A stretch of DNA of 64,000 nt from a virus, in IMG/VR virus record IMGVR_UViG_3300032313_001263, positions 1-64,000 of that record. One strand, written 5' to 3'. The position numbers and the translations under genes were made by a program. Shown here piece by piece: positions 1-11,200 of the stretch (the first letter of the stretch is position 1; each line of letters starts with the position of its first letter). The notes under the pieces were generated by a model that searched no databases, was not told where the DNA came from, and was given only the letters and a program-made list of their open reading frames with translations.

Positions 1-1
1 A

Positions 2-3000
2 CCTCAATCAATTCACACATTTGTATCAGCATCAGCTGGGGCAATTAAACATTTACCACAAGCAGCTCATACATTTGTTAGAACTACTAAAAATTCAATA
101 AGTACTATACCTGTATTGGTTCAAAATGGTGATAGTTTAATTAAAGTAACAAACACAACTCAATACTCATCATCAATATCGGCAAGTGGAGCTGAATTAG
201 ATATTATTACATCATCATTTAAGCATGTAGCTGATATTATTGAAAAGGGTGTTGCATTTGTACCGGATTCATTAGCAAGAAACTATAATTATGGATTTGA
301 ATTATCTACACCAACTTTATTACATATAAGTTCTAAAGAGCAAACAATTGGTACGGGTTCATATAACTTATCAACTCAAATTACAAACGTAAGTTCTTCT
401 TATGGTAGTGTTGTAAACGTTGTTAAAAACGGATTAAGTGTATTACCTACATTAGTAACAAATACATCATCATCGTTAAAAGTAACAAATGCAAATCCTA
501 TAAGACAAGCAATATCCGCATCATCTTTTGATACTAATAAGATTGCAAGTGGATTTGATTTGATATTAAGTGTAATTGAAAATGGAACATCTTTACTTCC
601 AACAATTATATCAAATACATCAGCAAGTATTAAGGTAACTAACTCACCACAAATAATAATAAGTGGAAGTACAGCGGGAAGATTGCAAGGTAAATTGATA
701 TCAGCATCCTTATCATTAGTAATTGATGTGTTATTGAACAATGGTACAAGCTCAATTGGGCTTAAACAATCATCATTCCCAACAGCAAATTCAAATACAA
801 AGATAAATTCGGCATATAATCTATTAGTAAGTAACTCTAAATTTATAGTTGATGAAACTATTGCTTATATGAGTTCATCTTGGAGTGGATTTGAATATAC
901 ACAAAGTAAATGTGAAAGAGATTTGACTGGAATCCTTAGTGGTTCTGCATTTGACCTTTTATATGGTGGTAATTCGGCATCGTTGTTTAATGGTAAGTTC
1001 TATTTTGATTTCCCATCCCAAGCTACTGGTTCACAATTAGACCAAACAATTACGGCAATCAAATACGCAAGTGGATTAGCAGAAAAAGTGGTATTGAATA
1101 CTGTATTTACACATATATCGGCATCAATTAACCAACCAACATCTGCATCTTGGAATTCATTGAGAACTAACAAAGGATTTATACAAAGTGAATCAATTGC
1201 TTATCTATCTTCTTCTTGGAGTAGTTTTGGTTATAACGAAACTACTTGTAAAAGAGATATTGGGTATGTTATAGATGCAGTGGCAACCGATTTACTATAT
1301 GGTGGTAACGAAAGAAGTGTGGTAGCTGGTAGATATTATTACGATTATCCATCTCAAGCTACAAACGCTCAATTAGAACCAACATTGACTGGTGTAAGAT
1401 ACGCAAAAGGAACGGCTATGAACGTAGTTGTTAATAAAGAGGTATTTACATCATCATTAGAAACACAATACGCATACGATTTAATAAAGAGTAACAAACT
1501 ATTCATACAAAGTGAAAGTATTGCATTTGTAAACGCTAAATATCCTAACTTACAATATAGTGAAAGTAAATGTTATAGAGATTTAGGATATATCATTGAT
1601 GGTGTAGCAACGGATTTACTATATGGTGGTAATGAAAGAAGTAGAGATAACGCAGATTACTATTATCAGTTCCCATCTCAAGCTAATGCGTCTGGTTCGC
1701 AAGTTGTAGAAACGGTAGAAGCAATTAAGTACGCAGCTAGAATCACAACGGCATCTATTAGTAGTACATTAATAGGTACACCACAAATTATCCGTAATAC
1801 TTTAGGAAATATTAAAGTAACTAACGCTACTCAATATATTTCAGCATCATCAGCAACTTCTACTGAAGCAACAATACTATCAGCATCAATTGCTATTGTA
1901 ACAAACATAGTTGCTAACGGAACTGGTTCAGCAATAGTATCAGCATCATTAAGTTTACCAACATCATCTTATACAACGGCGGTAAGTGATGATAATAAAT
2001 GGATTGCATATGGAATACTAAAAAATAACATTTCATTCATACAGGATGAAACTATTGCTTATCTATCTTCTTCTTGGAGTACGGCATCTTATGATGAAAG
2101 TAAGTGTAGACGTGATGTGGGATTGATTATAAGTGGAGCAGCTGAAGATTTAGTATTTAACTCAAATTCAGCATCATTATTTAATGGTATATTCTATTAT
2201 CAATATCCATCACAAGCGCAAGGAGCACAATTGAATCAAACATTGGATGGTATCAATTACGCAAGTAAGTTAGCACAAAATATAGTACAAAATGTAACTT
2301 ATGTAACTGCATCGGTAATTGTATCAGCATCATACGCATTGATTAGAAAGAATAGAGAGTTTATACAAAATGAAACTATTGCTTACCTATCATCTTCTTG
2401 GAGTACGGCATCTTATATTGAATCAACTTGTAAAAGAGATGTTGGTCATATTATAGATGCAGTTTCTACGGATTTACTATATGGTGGAAACGAAAGAAGT
2501 ACAAACGCTGGGGTGTTCTATTACTTATATCCATCCCAAGCGCAAGGTGCCCAATTACAACCAACATTGACAGGTGTTAAATACGCAGGACAACTTTCTA
2601 AGAATACTGCGGCATCATTAACATTTGTGACAGCATCTCAAATAGTATCAGCATCGGTTAATTTGTTGAGAAAGAATAGAGAGTTTATACAAAATGAAAC
2701 CCTAGCTTACTTAACTGCTAGTTGGAGTACATTTGAGTACGATAAAGATAAGTGTAAGAGAGATGTTGGTTATATATTAGATGGTGTTACTACCGATTTA
2801 CTATATGGCGGTAATGAAAGAGGTGTATTGAATGGTAAATTCTATTACGAATACCCATCTTTAGCAATTGTTGAAGGAGATGGTGATGGTGTTGGACAAT
2901 TAGGACAAACAATTGATGGTATAAACTACGCAGGTAGAATAGCACAAAAGATTGTACAAAATATACAATTCGTAACTGCTTCATTAGAGGCATCAGCATC

Positions 3001-4300
3001 ATTTGATTTATTAAGAAAGAATAAATCATTTATAGCAGAAGAAACTATCGCATATGTTTCTTCTTCTTGGAGTGGTGTATATTATAACGAAGCAACTTGT
3101 AAAAGAGATGTTGGGTATCTAATAGATGCGGCAGCAACGGATGTATTATATGGTGGAACTGAAAGAAGTGTGATAGCAGGACAGTATTATTACTTATATC
3201 CTTCTAACGCAATCAATAAAGGTGTACCATCGACTCTAAACCAATTAGACCCAACTCTGACTGGTATCAGATATGCTGGAAAGATATCTAAAAACGTAGT
3301 AATAAACCCAACGTATTTAGTTCCATCGGCATCTTTATTAGCAACTGCAAAATTATTGACAGATAACAAACAATTAATACAAAAAGAAACTATAACGTTC
3401 TTATCTGCATCTTGGAGTGGTTTAAAATACAATGAAGTAAGTTGTAGTAGAGATTTAGGATTTATTATAGATGCTATTAGAACGGATTTAGTTTATGGTG
3501 GTAATGAAAGAAGTATTGAGGCGGGTTCTTACTATTACAAATTTCCATCAGTAGCAATTGTGGAAAGTTATGGTGATAATAATGGACAGAAAAAACAAAC
3601 GGTAGATGGTATAAACTTCGCAAGAGGACTTTCTGAAAAGATAGTAGCAAATACTTTATTAACTTACTTAGCACCATCTACATTAAGAAGACAGGCAGCT
3701 GAAAGATTAAAAGGTGGTAAAGAAGAATTAAAACAAAGAGCAATTGGATACACAAATGGAGCTTTTCCATATTTAGTATATAATGAGGCAAGTTGTTCGC
3801 GTGATACTGGATTTATTGTAGATGCGGCTGTAACTGATTTATTATATGGTGGAAATGAAAGAGGAATCAGAGCAGCATCTTCATATTACGATGGTCAATA
3901 TGGAAGTGCAATAGCTGTGACTAGAGACCAATTATTGGAAACTTTGGAAACTAATAGATATTTAAGAACTAGAGCAGAGTTTATTGCAGCTGGAGCACCA
4001 TTGGAATCATTTGGTTCACTAATTGTGGCAACTGGTATTGACTACTCTTACAATGGTAGTGGTGTTACATTTAAAGCACTTCCTCCAAATCAGGGTGGTA
4101 GTGGTGTTGCGGACCCGGCATTTGAAATTACTGAATTAGGTGGTGGTAGAATATTCTTCACCTCTGGAAATCAGGATGGTGACTTTAGAATTGGTACTGG
4201 GTTAAGTATCAATCAAGCTACTGGAACTTTAGTTGGTAGAACATTTAGTAAATCATTGTTCTCATTGGTAACTCCGTTCTCATTAGCACTACAAATATAA
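2..4300 (+). CDS. Giant virion structural protein with nine ~100-residue repeats (5' end outside window)
   Basis: The reading frame is open from base 2 and no start is visible, so the gene begins upstream of the window. From about 810 to 3960 the product has nine tandem copies of a ~100-residue unit. Each holds an F-I-Q-x-E-T-I-A-Y segment, S-S-S-W-S, a conserved Cys followed by K/R-R-D, the core DLLYGGNERS, a Tyr-rich YYY-YPSQA segment and a final Y-A. The N-terminal part has looser repeats of V-V-x-N-G and I-K-V-T-N. The C-terminus (GDFRIGTGLSINQATGTL, then a hydrophobic tail) resembles the ends of structural proteins of marine T4-like phages, from memory. It lies directly before other fibre genes and is probably an adhesin, fibre or baseplate-linked protein. 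The exact virion location is not visible. Confidence 0.75.
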   Translation, partial: PQSIHTFVSASAGAIKHLPQAAHTFVRTTKNSISTIPVLVQNGDSLIKVTNTTQYSSSISASGAELDIITSSFKHVADIIEKGVAFVPDSLARNYNYGFELSTPTLLHISSKEQTIGTGSYNLSTQITNVSSSYGSVVNVVKNGLSVLPTLVTNTSSSLKVTNANPIRQAISASSFDTNKIASGFDLILSVIENGTSLLPTIISNTSASIKVTNSPQIIISGSTAGRLQGKLISASLSLVIDVLLNNGTSSIGLKQSSFPTANSNTKINSAYNLLVSNSKFIVDETIAYMSSSWSGFEYTQSKCERDLTGILSGSAFDLLYGGNSASLFNGKFYFDFPSQATGSQLDQTITAIKYASGLAEKVVLNTVFTHISASINQPTSASWNSLRTNKGFIQSESIAYLSSSWSSFGYNETTCKRDIGYVIDAVATDLLYGGNERSVVAGRYYYDYPSQATNAQLEPTLTGVRYAKGTAMNVVVNKEVFTSSLETQYAYDLIKSNKLFIQSESIAFVNAKYPNLQYSESKCYRDLGYIIDGVATDLLYGGNERSRDNADYYYQFPSQANASGSQVVETVEAIKYAARITTASISSTLIGTPQIIRNTLGNIKVTNATQYISASSATSTEATILSASIAIVTNIVANGTGSAIVSASLSLPTSSYTTAVSDDNKWIAYGILKNNISFIQDETIAYLSSSWSTASYDESKCRRDVGLIISGAAEDLVFNSNSASLFNGIFYYQYPSQAQGAQLNQTLDGINYASKLAQNIVQNVTYVTASVIVSASYALIRKNREFIQNETIAYLSSSWSTASYIESTCKRDVGHIIDAVSTDLLYGGNERSTNAGVFYYLYPSQAQGAQLQPTLTGVKYAGQLSKNTAASLTFVTASQIVSASVNLLRKNREFIQNETLAYLTASWSTFEYDKDKCKRDVGYILDGVTTDLLYGGNERGVLNGKFYYEYPSLAIVEGDGDGVGQLGQTIDGINYAGRIAQKIVQNIQFVTASLEASASFDLLRKNKSFIAEETIAYVSSSWSGVYYNEATCKRDVGYLIDAAATDVLYGGTERSVIAGQYYYLYPSNAINKGVPSTLNQLDPTLTGIRYAGKISKNVVINPTYLVPSASLLATAKLLTDNKQLIQKETITFLSASWSGLKYNEVSCSRDLGFIIDAIRTDLVYGGNERSIEAGSYYYKFPSVAIVESYGDNNGQKKQTVDGINFARGLSEKIVANTLLTYLAPSTLRRQAAERLKGGKEELKQRAIGYTNGAFPYLVYNEASCSRDTGFIVDAAVTDLLYGGNERGIRAASSYYDGQYGSAIAVTRDQLLETLETNRYLRTRAEFIAAGAPLESFGSLIVATGIDYSYNGSGVTFKALPPNQGGSGVADPAFEITELGGGRIFFTSGNQDGDFRIGTGLSINQATGTLVGRTFSKSLFSLVTPFSLALQI

Positions 4301-4320
4301 AAATGATAAAATAAAAAGAA

Positions 4321-5193
4321 ATGGCAGAAGTTTTTGTACCCTTAAATAGATTCCAGTCAGTAGTAGCAACTCTGACTGGTGAGCAAGATGAAATATATGC
4401 AACTCCTGCTGGAGTTTCATCAATTGTACTATCTTGTCAAATTACAAACAATAGTGGTTTAAATCAACCTGTAACTATTTTTGTAACATCAAATAAAGAA
4501 TTACCTGTACCAAATTTTGCCGGAATTGAAGCAACTGGAAGTTATGTATCGGCATCTGCTTTATTAACATTAAACAGACAATTTATAAGAAAAGAAACTG
4601 CTGCATATATTCAAAACCAAAATGGTTTATCTGAAACTCCATTTACATTTGTATCATCTTTATTTGAAGGATATGCTTTGGATGAAGTTGATGCATTTGC
4701 ATATGATATAAAAAATAATACAACAATTAGAACAGATAAATACGCAAAATCATTCTTTACAAAAAATGGTGTTAGTGTAATTGATTCTACTGAATATAGT
4801 GCATCTTTATTGACAATTGAATATGTAAATACATTGGCTCAGCAAGTTATTAAAAACCAATCAATAACTGGTTCGGCATTAGTTAGTACAATATACCAAA
4901 GTACAGTTACCCAATCGTTTAACACATCAATTACACCAACTGCATTGGAAATAAGTTCTTCTGGGTATTTAATTGGTAAATTAAAAGATGTTGTTATAAA
5001 TACAATTGAGAATCCTACATTAGTTGCACAACCCGCAATCCAATTGGTAACAAATGTTTTAATACCTCCTGCTGATTCACTATCACCTGTTGTTTCTGGT
5101 AAATTGGTATTGGAAGAAACATATGGTTTTATAGTTTCTGGCTCAACTCAATTAAGTGTAATTCTTTCTTTATTAGAAAGCGCTAACGAATAA
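4321..5193 (+). CDS. Virion structural protein related to the preceding repeat protein
   Basis: A 290-residue protein starting 20 nt after the preceding stop, behind an A-rich leader. The N-terminal ~60 residues (FVPLNRFQSVVATLTGEQD onward) look like a small beta-sandwich of the kind used for attaching tail proteins. Residues ~80-160 carry a worn-down copy of the upstream repeat, with FIRKETAAY at its start but without the Cys-R-D and YGGN cores. Tight spacing and composition (rich in S, T, N, V) support a virion protein co-expressed with its neighbours. No enzymatic motif is visible. The function is not known; a fibre connector is an inference. Confidence 0.6.
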   Translation: MAEVFVPLNRFQSVVATLTGEQDEIYATPAGVSSIVLSCQITNNSGLNQPVTIFVTSNKELPVPNFAGIEATGSYVSASALLTLNRQFIRKETAAYIQNQNGLSETPFTFVSSLFEGYALDEVDAFAYDIKNNTTIRTDKYAKSFFTKNGVSVIDSTEYSASLLTIEYVNTLAQQVIKNQSITGSALVSTIYQSTVTQSFNTSITPTALEISSSGYLIGKLKDVVINTIENPTLVAQPAIQLVTNVLIPPADSLSPVVSGKLVLEETYGFIVSGSTQLSVILSLLESANE

Positions 5194-5231
5194 CGATAAT
5201 ATTAATCAATTATATTTATAAGTAATTGTGA

Positions 5232-5240
5232 ATATTTATA
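5232..5240 (+). promoter_or_regulatory. Candidate late promoter motif ATATTTATA
   Basis: ATATTTATA ends 19 nt before the ATG of the giant fibre gene. A second copy lies at 5212-5220. The same 9-mer recurs before other tail and lysis genes. The region is AT-rich, so single copies could be chance. Confidence 0.45.
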
Positions 5241-5259
5241 TCAAAGCTAGAAAGTACTA

Positions 5260-8200
5260 ATGGCAATAAGCAATCTATTAAGTGGTAGAGTTCGATTAAA
5301 AGGACCTAAAAATGTAACATCAGACAGATACGAATTTGTAGATTTATCTCAAGTTGAACCAAACTTTGGTGTTCCATCATTTTCGGCATCTTTAGAATCA
5401 AATCCTGCTATATTAGTAACGGATAGTGATGGTAATAGAGGATTTGCACAAAAAATCGTATTAAGTGAAATAACATCCTCATTTAAAGGTATTGGTGACC
5501 TTTCTGGTTCATTTAGCGGTTCGTTTATAGGTAAATTTTCAGGAGATGGTTCTCAATTAACAAATGTACCTGCGGTAGTTGCACCTAGAATTGCTAGTGG
5601 TTCTGCAACGGCATCAATTTCACCAAATTTAGGGTTACAAATAAATGTAGATACCACAATAGCTGGTAATTTATATGTATCTAAATCAATATATGCGGAA
5701 TCTCTTATAGTAACGTATATATCATCATCAATAATTTATTCATCTGGTTCTAACATATTTGGAGATAATAGTTCAGATAACCAACAATTAACTGGTTCGG
5801 TTGGAATTAGAGATGTTTTAACTGTAAATAGTGCAACTGGTTCATTTAGTGGTTCATTTATAGGTAGTGCAAATTTAACTGGTTCATTTACTGGTTCATT
5901 TAGTGGAAGTTTTAGTGGAGATGGTAGTGGATTGGTAAATATTCCCGCACTAACATCAACTTTAATAGGAAGTGGTTCAACAACTGCATCTATTGCACCA
6001 AATACTGGTTTAGTTGTTAATACATTTTCAACATTCCAATTTCCTGTTTCCGCATCAATGTTTACTGGTAGTGGTAGAGGATTATTTGATATTCCGGAAT
6101 CATCTTTAGCATTTCAAATTAATAGAATAGCAAGTGGTAGTGTAACTGCATCAATTGCACCAAATACTGGTTTATTTGTAAATACAACTGTATCCGCATC
6201 TGCATTTACTGGTAGTGGTGAGGGATTATTTAATATTCCCTTATCCGCATTTTCTGCCGAAGTTTATAGAATAGCAAGTGGTAGTGTAACGGCATCAGTA
6301 TCTCCCAATAGGGGATTTTTAGTTGAATCAATAGCAAGTGGTTCGACCTTTAGTGGTAGTATTGTAGTAAGTGGTAGTATAACCATTCCAACTGGTAGTG
6401 GATTCTTTAGTGGTAGTGGTGCGGGATTATCAAACATACCTCGTTCAGCTTTAACTCCTGATGCATTACTTACAACTCAATTAGCAACAGGTTCAATAAC
6501 CGCTTCGGTAACTCCTGAAACTGGATTTTTAGTAATATCAATAGAAAGTGGTTCAACATTTAGTGGAAGTGTTACTACTGTTGGAAATATAACTATACCA
6601 ACTGGTAGTGGGTTTTTTAGTGGTAGTGGTAAAGGATTATCTGAAATTCCTCGTTCGGCTTTAACAGAAGATGCATTAATATCAACCGAAATTAAATCAG
6701 GTTCAGTAACTGCATCTGTAGCACCAAATACTGGATTTGTTGTTAATTCGGCTCAAAGTGGTTCTACATTTATTGGAAACATAGTTGTAAGTGGTAGTGT
6801 ATCTGCATCATTTTTTATTGGAGATGGTTCTCAATTATTAAATATACCTGCATTAACCGCAACTTTAATATCAAGTGGTAGTGTAACCGCATCGGTTTCA
6901 CCTAATACTGGATTTGTAGTTACTTCATTAGAAAGTGGTTCTAGATTTATTGGAAACGTAGTTGTGAGTGGTAGTGTATCATCATCTTTCTTTATTGGAG
7001 ATGGTTCTCAATTATTTAATATACCTGCTTTAACGGCAACATTAATAGCAAGTGGTAGTATAACTGCTTCGGTTAGTCCAAATAAAGGATTCTTAGTAAC
7101 ATCAATACAAAGTGGTTCATCATTTAGTGGTAGTTTATTTGTTAGTGGAAACATAGTAATACCAACTGGTTCTGGTACTTTTTCCGGTAGTGGAGCTGGA
7201 TTATTTGACATTCCCGAATCCGCACTTTCTTTCAAAATAAATAGAATTGCAAGTGGTTCGGCAACGGCATCAATTTCTCCTGATAGAGGGTTTTCGGTAA
7301 ACACATTTGCTAATTTTGAATTTCCAGTATCAGCATCAATGTTTACTGGTAGTGGAGCTGGATTATTTGATTTACCATTATCAGCATTATCCCAAGAGGT
7401 ATTTAGAATTGCATCTGGTTCGGTAACTGCATCTGCATTACCTGATAGAGGATTTGTTGTAGAATCTGTACAGAGAGGAACTAAAATAAGTGGAAGTGTT
7501 GATGTTAGTGGTAGTGTAACTATTAATAGTAGTTCATTTTTTATTGGAGATGGTAGATTCCTTTCTAATATAACACTTGCTAACTTAGCAATTGATTCAA
7601 CAAAAATATTTAGTGGTTCTGCAACCGCATCTATATCTCCGGTAGAAGGATTTAACGTAAATGTACCTGCATTCTTCACTAATACAATATCAGCATCAAT
7701 TTTTAGTGGAAGTGGTAAAGGTTTATTTGATATTCCACAATCTGCATTAGCAACCGAAGCATATAGAGTAGCAAGTGGTAGTGTAACCGCATCAGCTAAC
7801 CCATTAACTGGATTTGGTATAAACGCAATTACAACAATTAGTGGTAGTTTAATAGTATCATCATCTGGATGGGAATTACCAACATCTTCATTAAACACTG
7901 TATTTAATGTGGTAAACAATGGTAGTGGTGAATATTTCTTTAGTGGAGCGGCTAGTGGTTCAAATCCTACTTTAGTTTTATACCAAGGTGTACCATATAT
8001 ATTTAACATTGCTGCAAGTGGGCATCCTTTTTGGATAAAGACCACTAAAACAACTACAAGTTTAAATGAATATAGTGTTGGTGTAGTTGGTAATGGAGCT
8101 GCAAACGCTACAATAACATTTACACCACCAACAGGTTCTCCTAGTATTTTATATTATAATTGTGAGTTTCATGGTTCAATGGCTGGTACAATTCTTATAA

Positions 8201-11200
8201 AAGAAAAATATCAAATTGAACCTACTATTAAATTTATAGGTGATACTATTGTAAGTGGTAATTTATATGTTCCAACTTCTTCATTCTTTGTTGGAGATGG
8301 TAGATATCTTTCCAATATTACTTTAGCTAACTTAGCAATTGATTCAACAAAGATATTTAGTGGTTCGGCAACCGCATCAATTTCACCTGTTGAAGGATTT
8401 GTAGTTAATACATTTTCAACATTCCAACTTCCGGTATCAGCATCAATGTTTACTGGTAGTGGTAGAGGATTATTTGATATACCCCAATCAGCTTTAGCAA
8501 GTGAAGTATTCCGTATTGTTAGTGGTAGTGTAACTGCATCCGTAGCACCTGATACGGGTTTCTTAGTAAATTCAATAGCAAGTGGTTCAACGTTTAGTGG
8601 TAGTATTTCAGTAAGTGGTTCGATAACAATACCAATTGGTGGTGGATTCTTTAGTGGTAGTGGTGCGGGATTAACAAATATACCTCGTTCTGCTTTAACT
8701 GAAGATGCATTACTTTCAAATTTAATAGCTAGTGGTTCTGCAACTGCATCAATTTCACCAAATAAAGGATTGGTTGTAAACACATTTACTACTATTAGTG
8801 GTAGTTTTGTAGTTTCATCATCGGCTAGACCTACTCCGTTAGATGAATTACCAAATACATTTAATGTAATAAATGATGGAGCTGGTGCATATTGGTTTAG
8901 TGGGGCAGCTAGTGGTTCAAATGTAAATTTAACTGTAGTAAAAGGTAAATCTTATATTTTTAACATAGAAGCAATTGGACATCCATTTTGGATTAATACG
9001 GCAAGTGCGGTTGGAAATAGTAATGGATATAACGCTTACGCAACAAACAACGGAGCATCAACTGGAACTCCAATTACATTAAATGTTCCATTAGATGCAC
9101 CAAATACATTGTACTATAATTGCCAAAATCACTTAGCAATGGGAGGTACTATAAATGTAGTAGATGCAATTTATATTCCTTCAGAAATAAAGTTGGTTGG
9201 TGATACTAGAGTAATTGGTGTAGTAACCGCATCCGTATTTAGTGGTAGTGGTGCTGGTTTATTTGATATTCCTCGTTCAGCATTAACACCTGATGCATTA
9301 GTAGCAACATTAATTGCTAGTGGTTCGGTAACTGCTTCGGTAGACCCTGCTTATGGATTTAAAGTAATATCACGTGATTATAGTGGTTCTCAATCTCATA
9401 ATTATGGTATAATCCTTAGTGGAAGTACTATTGTAAGTGGTAGTGTTAATGCATTTACATTTATTGGAGATGGTTCTCAATTACAAAATGTAGTAGCAGC
9501 AGCATCACCAAAAATAGCATCTGGTTCAGTAACTGCTTCGGTGGCACCTGATACTGGATTCTTGGTAACTTCAATAGTAAGTGGTAGTACATTTAGTGGA
9601 AGTGTTGTAGTAAGTGGTTCGGTTCGAGCAATAACTTATTTTGGAGATGGTTCTCAACTGACAGGTGTAATTGCGGAAAGGTCTGGTGATACACCTCGTA
9701 TTGCTAGTGGTTCGGTAACTGCATCCATTTCACCAAATTTAGGATTGTTATCAAATGCACCTTTAACAATTCAAAGAAACACTAATTTTAGTTCTAGTTT
9801 AGTTGTTAGTGGTAGTACATTATTAAGTGGTTCGATATCGGCATCACTTTATATAGGAGATGGTGGCGGATTATTCAATATTCCTGCCGAAGCATTAACA
9901 AACCTACAATTAGATAAAATCCAATCCGGTTCTGGTATTGCTGTAATTGACCCTCAAAAATTAAATGTAAACGTAACTGTAACCGCATCATTTTTTGCTG
10001 GAGATGGTGGTGGATTATTTAACATTCCTGCCGAAGCATTACAAGATTTACAATTAGATAGAATTCAATCGGGTTCTGTAAACGCAATAATTTCACCAAA
10101 TAAAGGTTTGCAAGTTAATACGGATGTTAGTATAACTGGTTCATTACATACTACTGGTAGTATGATTGTAAGTGGTGGTAATTTTATAGCAAAATCTGGT
10201 TCAACATTTATCGGAGATGGTAGTGGATTGACAAATATTACAATTGCAAATCTATCATTTGAAACTAATATATTAAAATCAGGTTCATTTACTGCTTCAA
10301 TTTCACCTAATAATGGTTTTGTTGTTAATACATCGGCAAGTATCTATGGTAGAACTTATTCTGATTTCATAACAACGCCTGAATTAACCGCAAGTTTTGC
10401 ATTTTCTCCACATTGGAGTGGTTCATTTAATGGTATATATCGTTTTAACGGAGCTGGTATTATAGCATCTGCAGAATACAATACTTTAAGATACGATACT
10501 GCTAGAGGATACTATATTCCTCAACCTGAAACTTCATTAACGGAGACCGTTGCATTTAGTAACGCGAGTTCGGTAACGGTTGTACATGGTTTGGATATTA
10601 GATACCCAATGGTACAGGTGTATGGAACTGGTTCACAGGATGAAATGATTCTTCCAGCATCTATCTTAGCAATTGATAATAACACTGTCCAAGTAACATT
10701 TAGTGGATTGACAAGTGGACACATCGTAATTGGTAGTGGTGGTTCGTTAATAAATGGTACAATCCAAGCTGATAGAGTAATTGGAACTGTACTTTCTTCA
10801 TCGCATGCAGTAAACGCTAATTTTGCAACCATAGCTGGTAGTGTGTTAGGATTAAATACGGCATCTTTAGAGGCATTGGTATCGGCATCGGCAAATGCTG
10901 GACAATTTGTATTAAATTCACAAACCGCATCGATGACAGTATTAAGTGCATCGTTTGCTAGAACAGCTTCTTACGCATTATTTGCACAAAACGCATCAAA
11001 TGTAGATACTGCGGCATTTGTACAAAGTGCTCAAACGGCATCAATGTTAGTTGGTACTGCTTCATTAGCAGTTTCCGCATCTTATGCACTAACCGCATCT
11101 CATGTATTAGGTGGAGTATTATCTGCGGAAGGATTTGTTACAAATGCACAAACGGCATCAATGACGGTGTTTAGTTCATCATTTGCTAGTGTAGCTCAAT

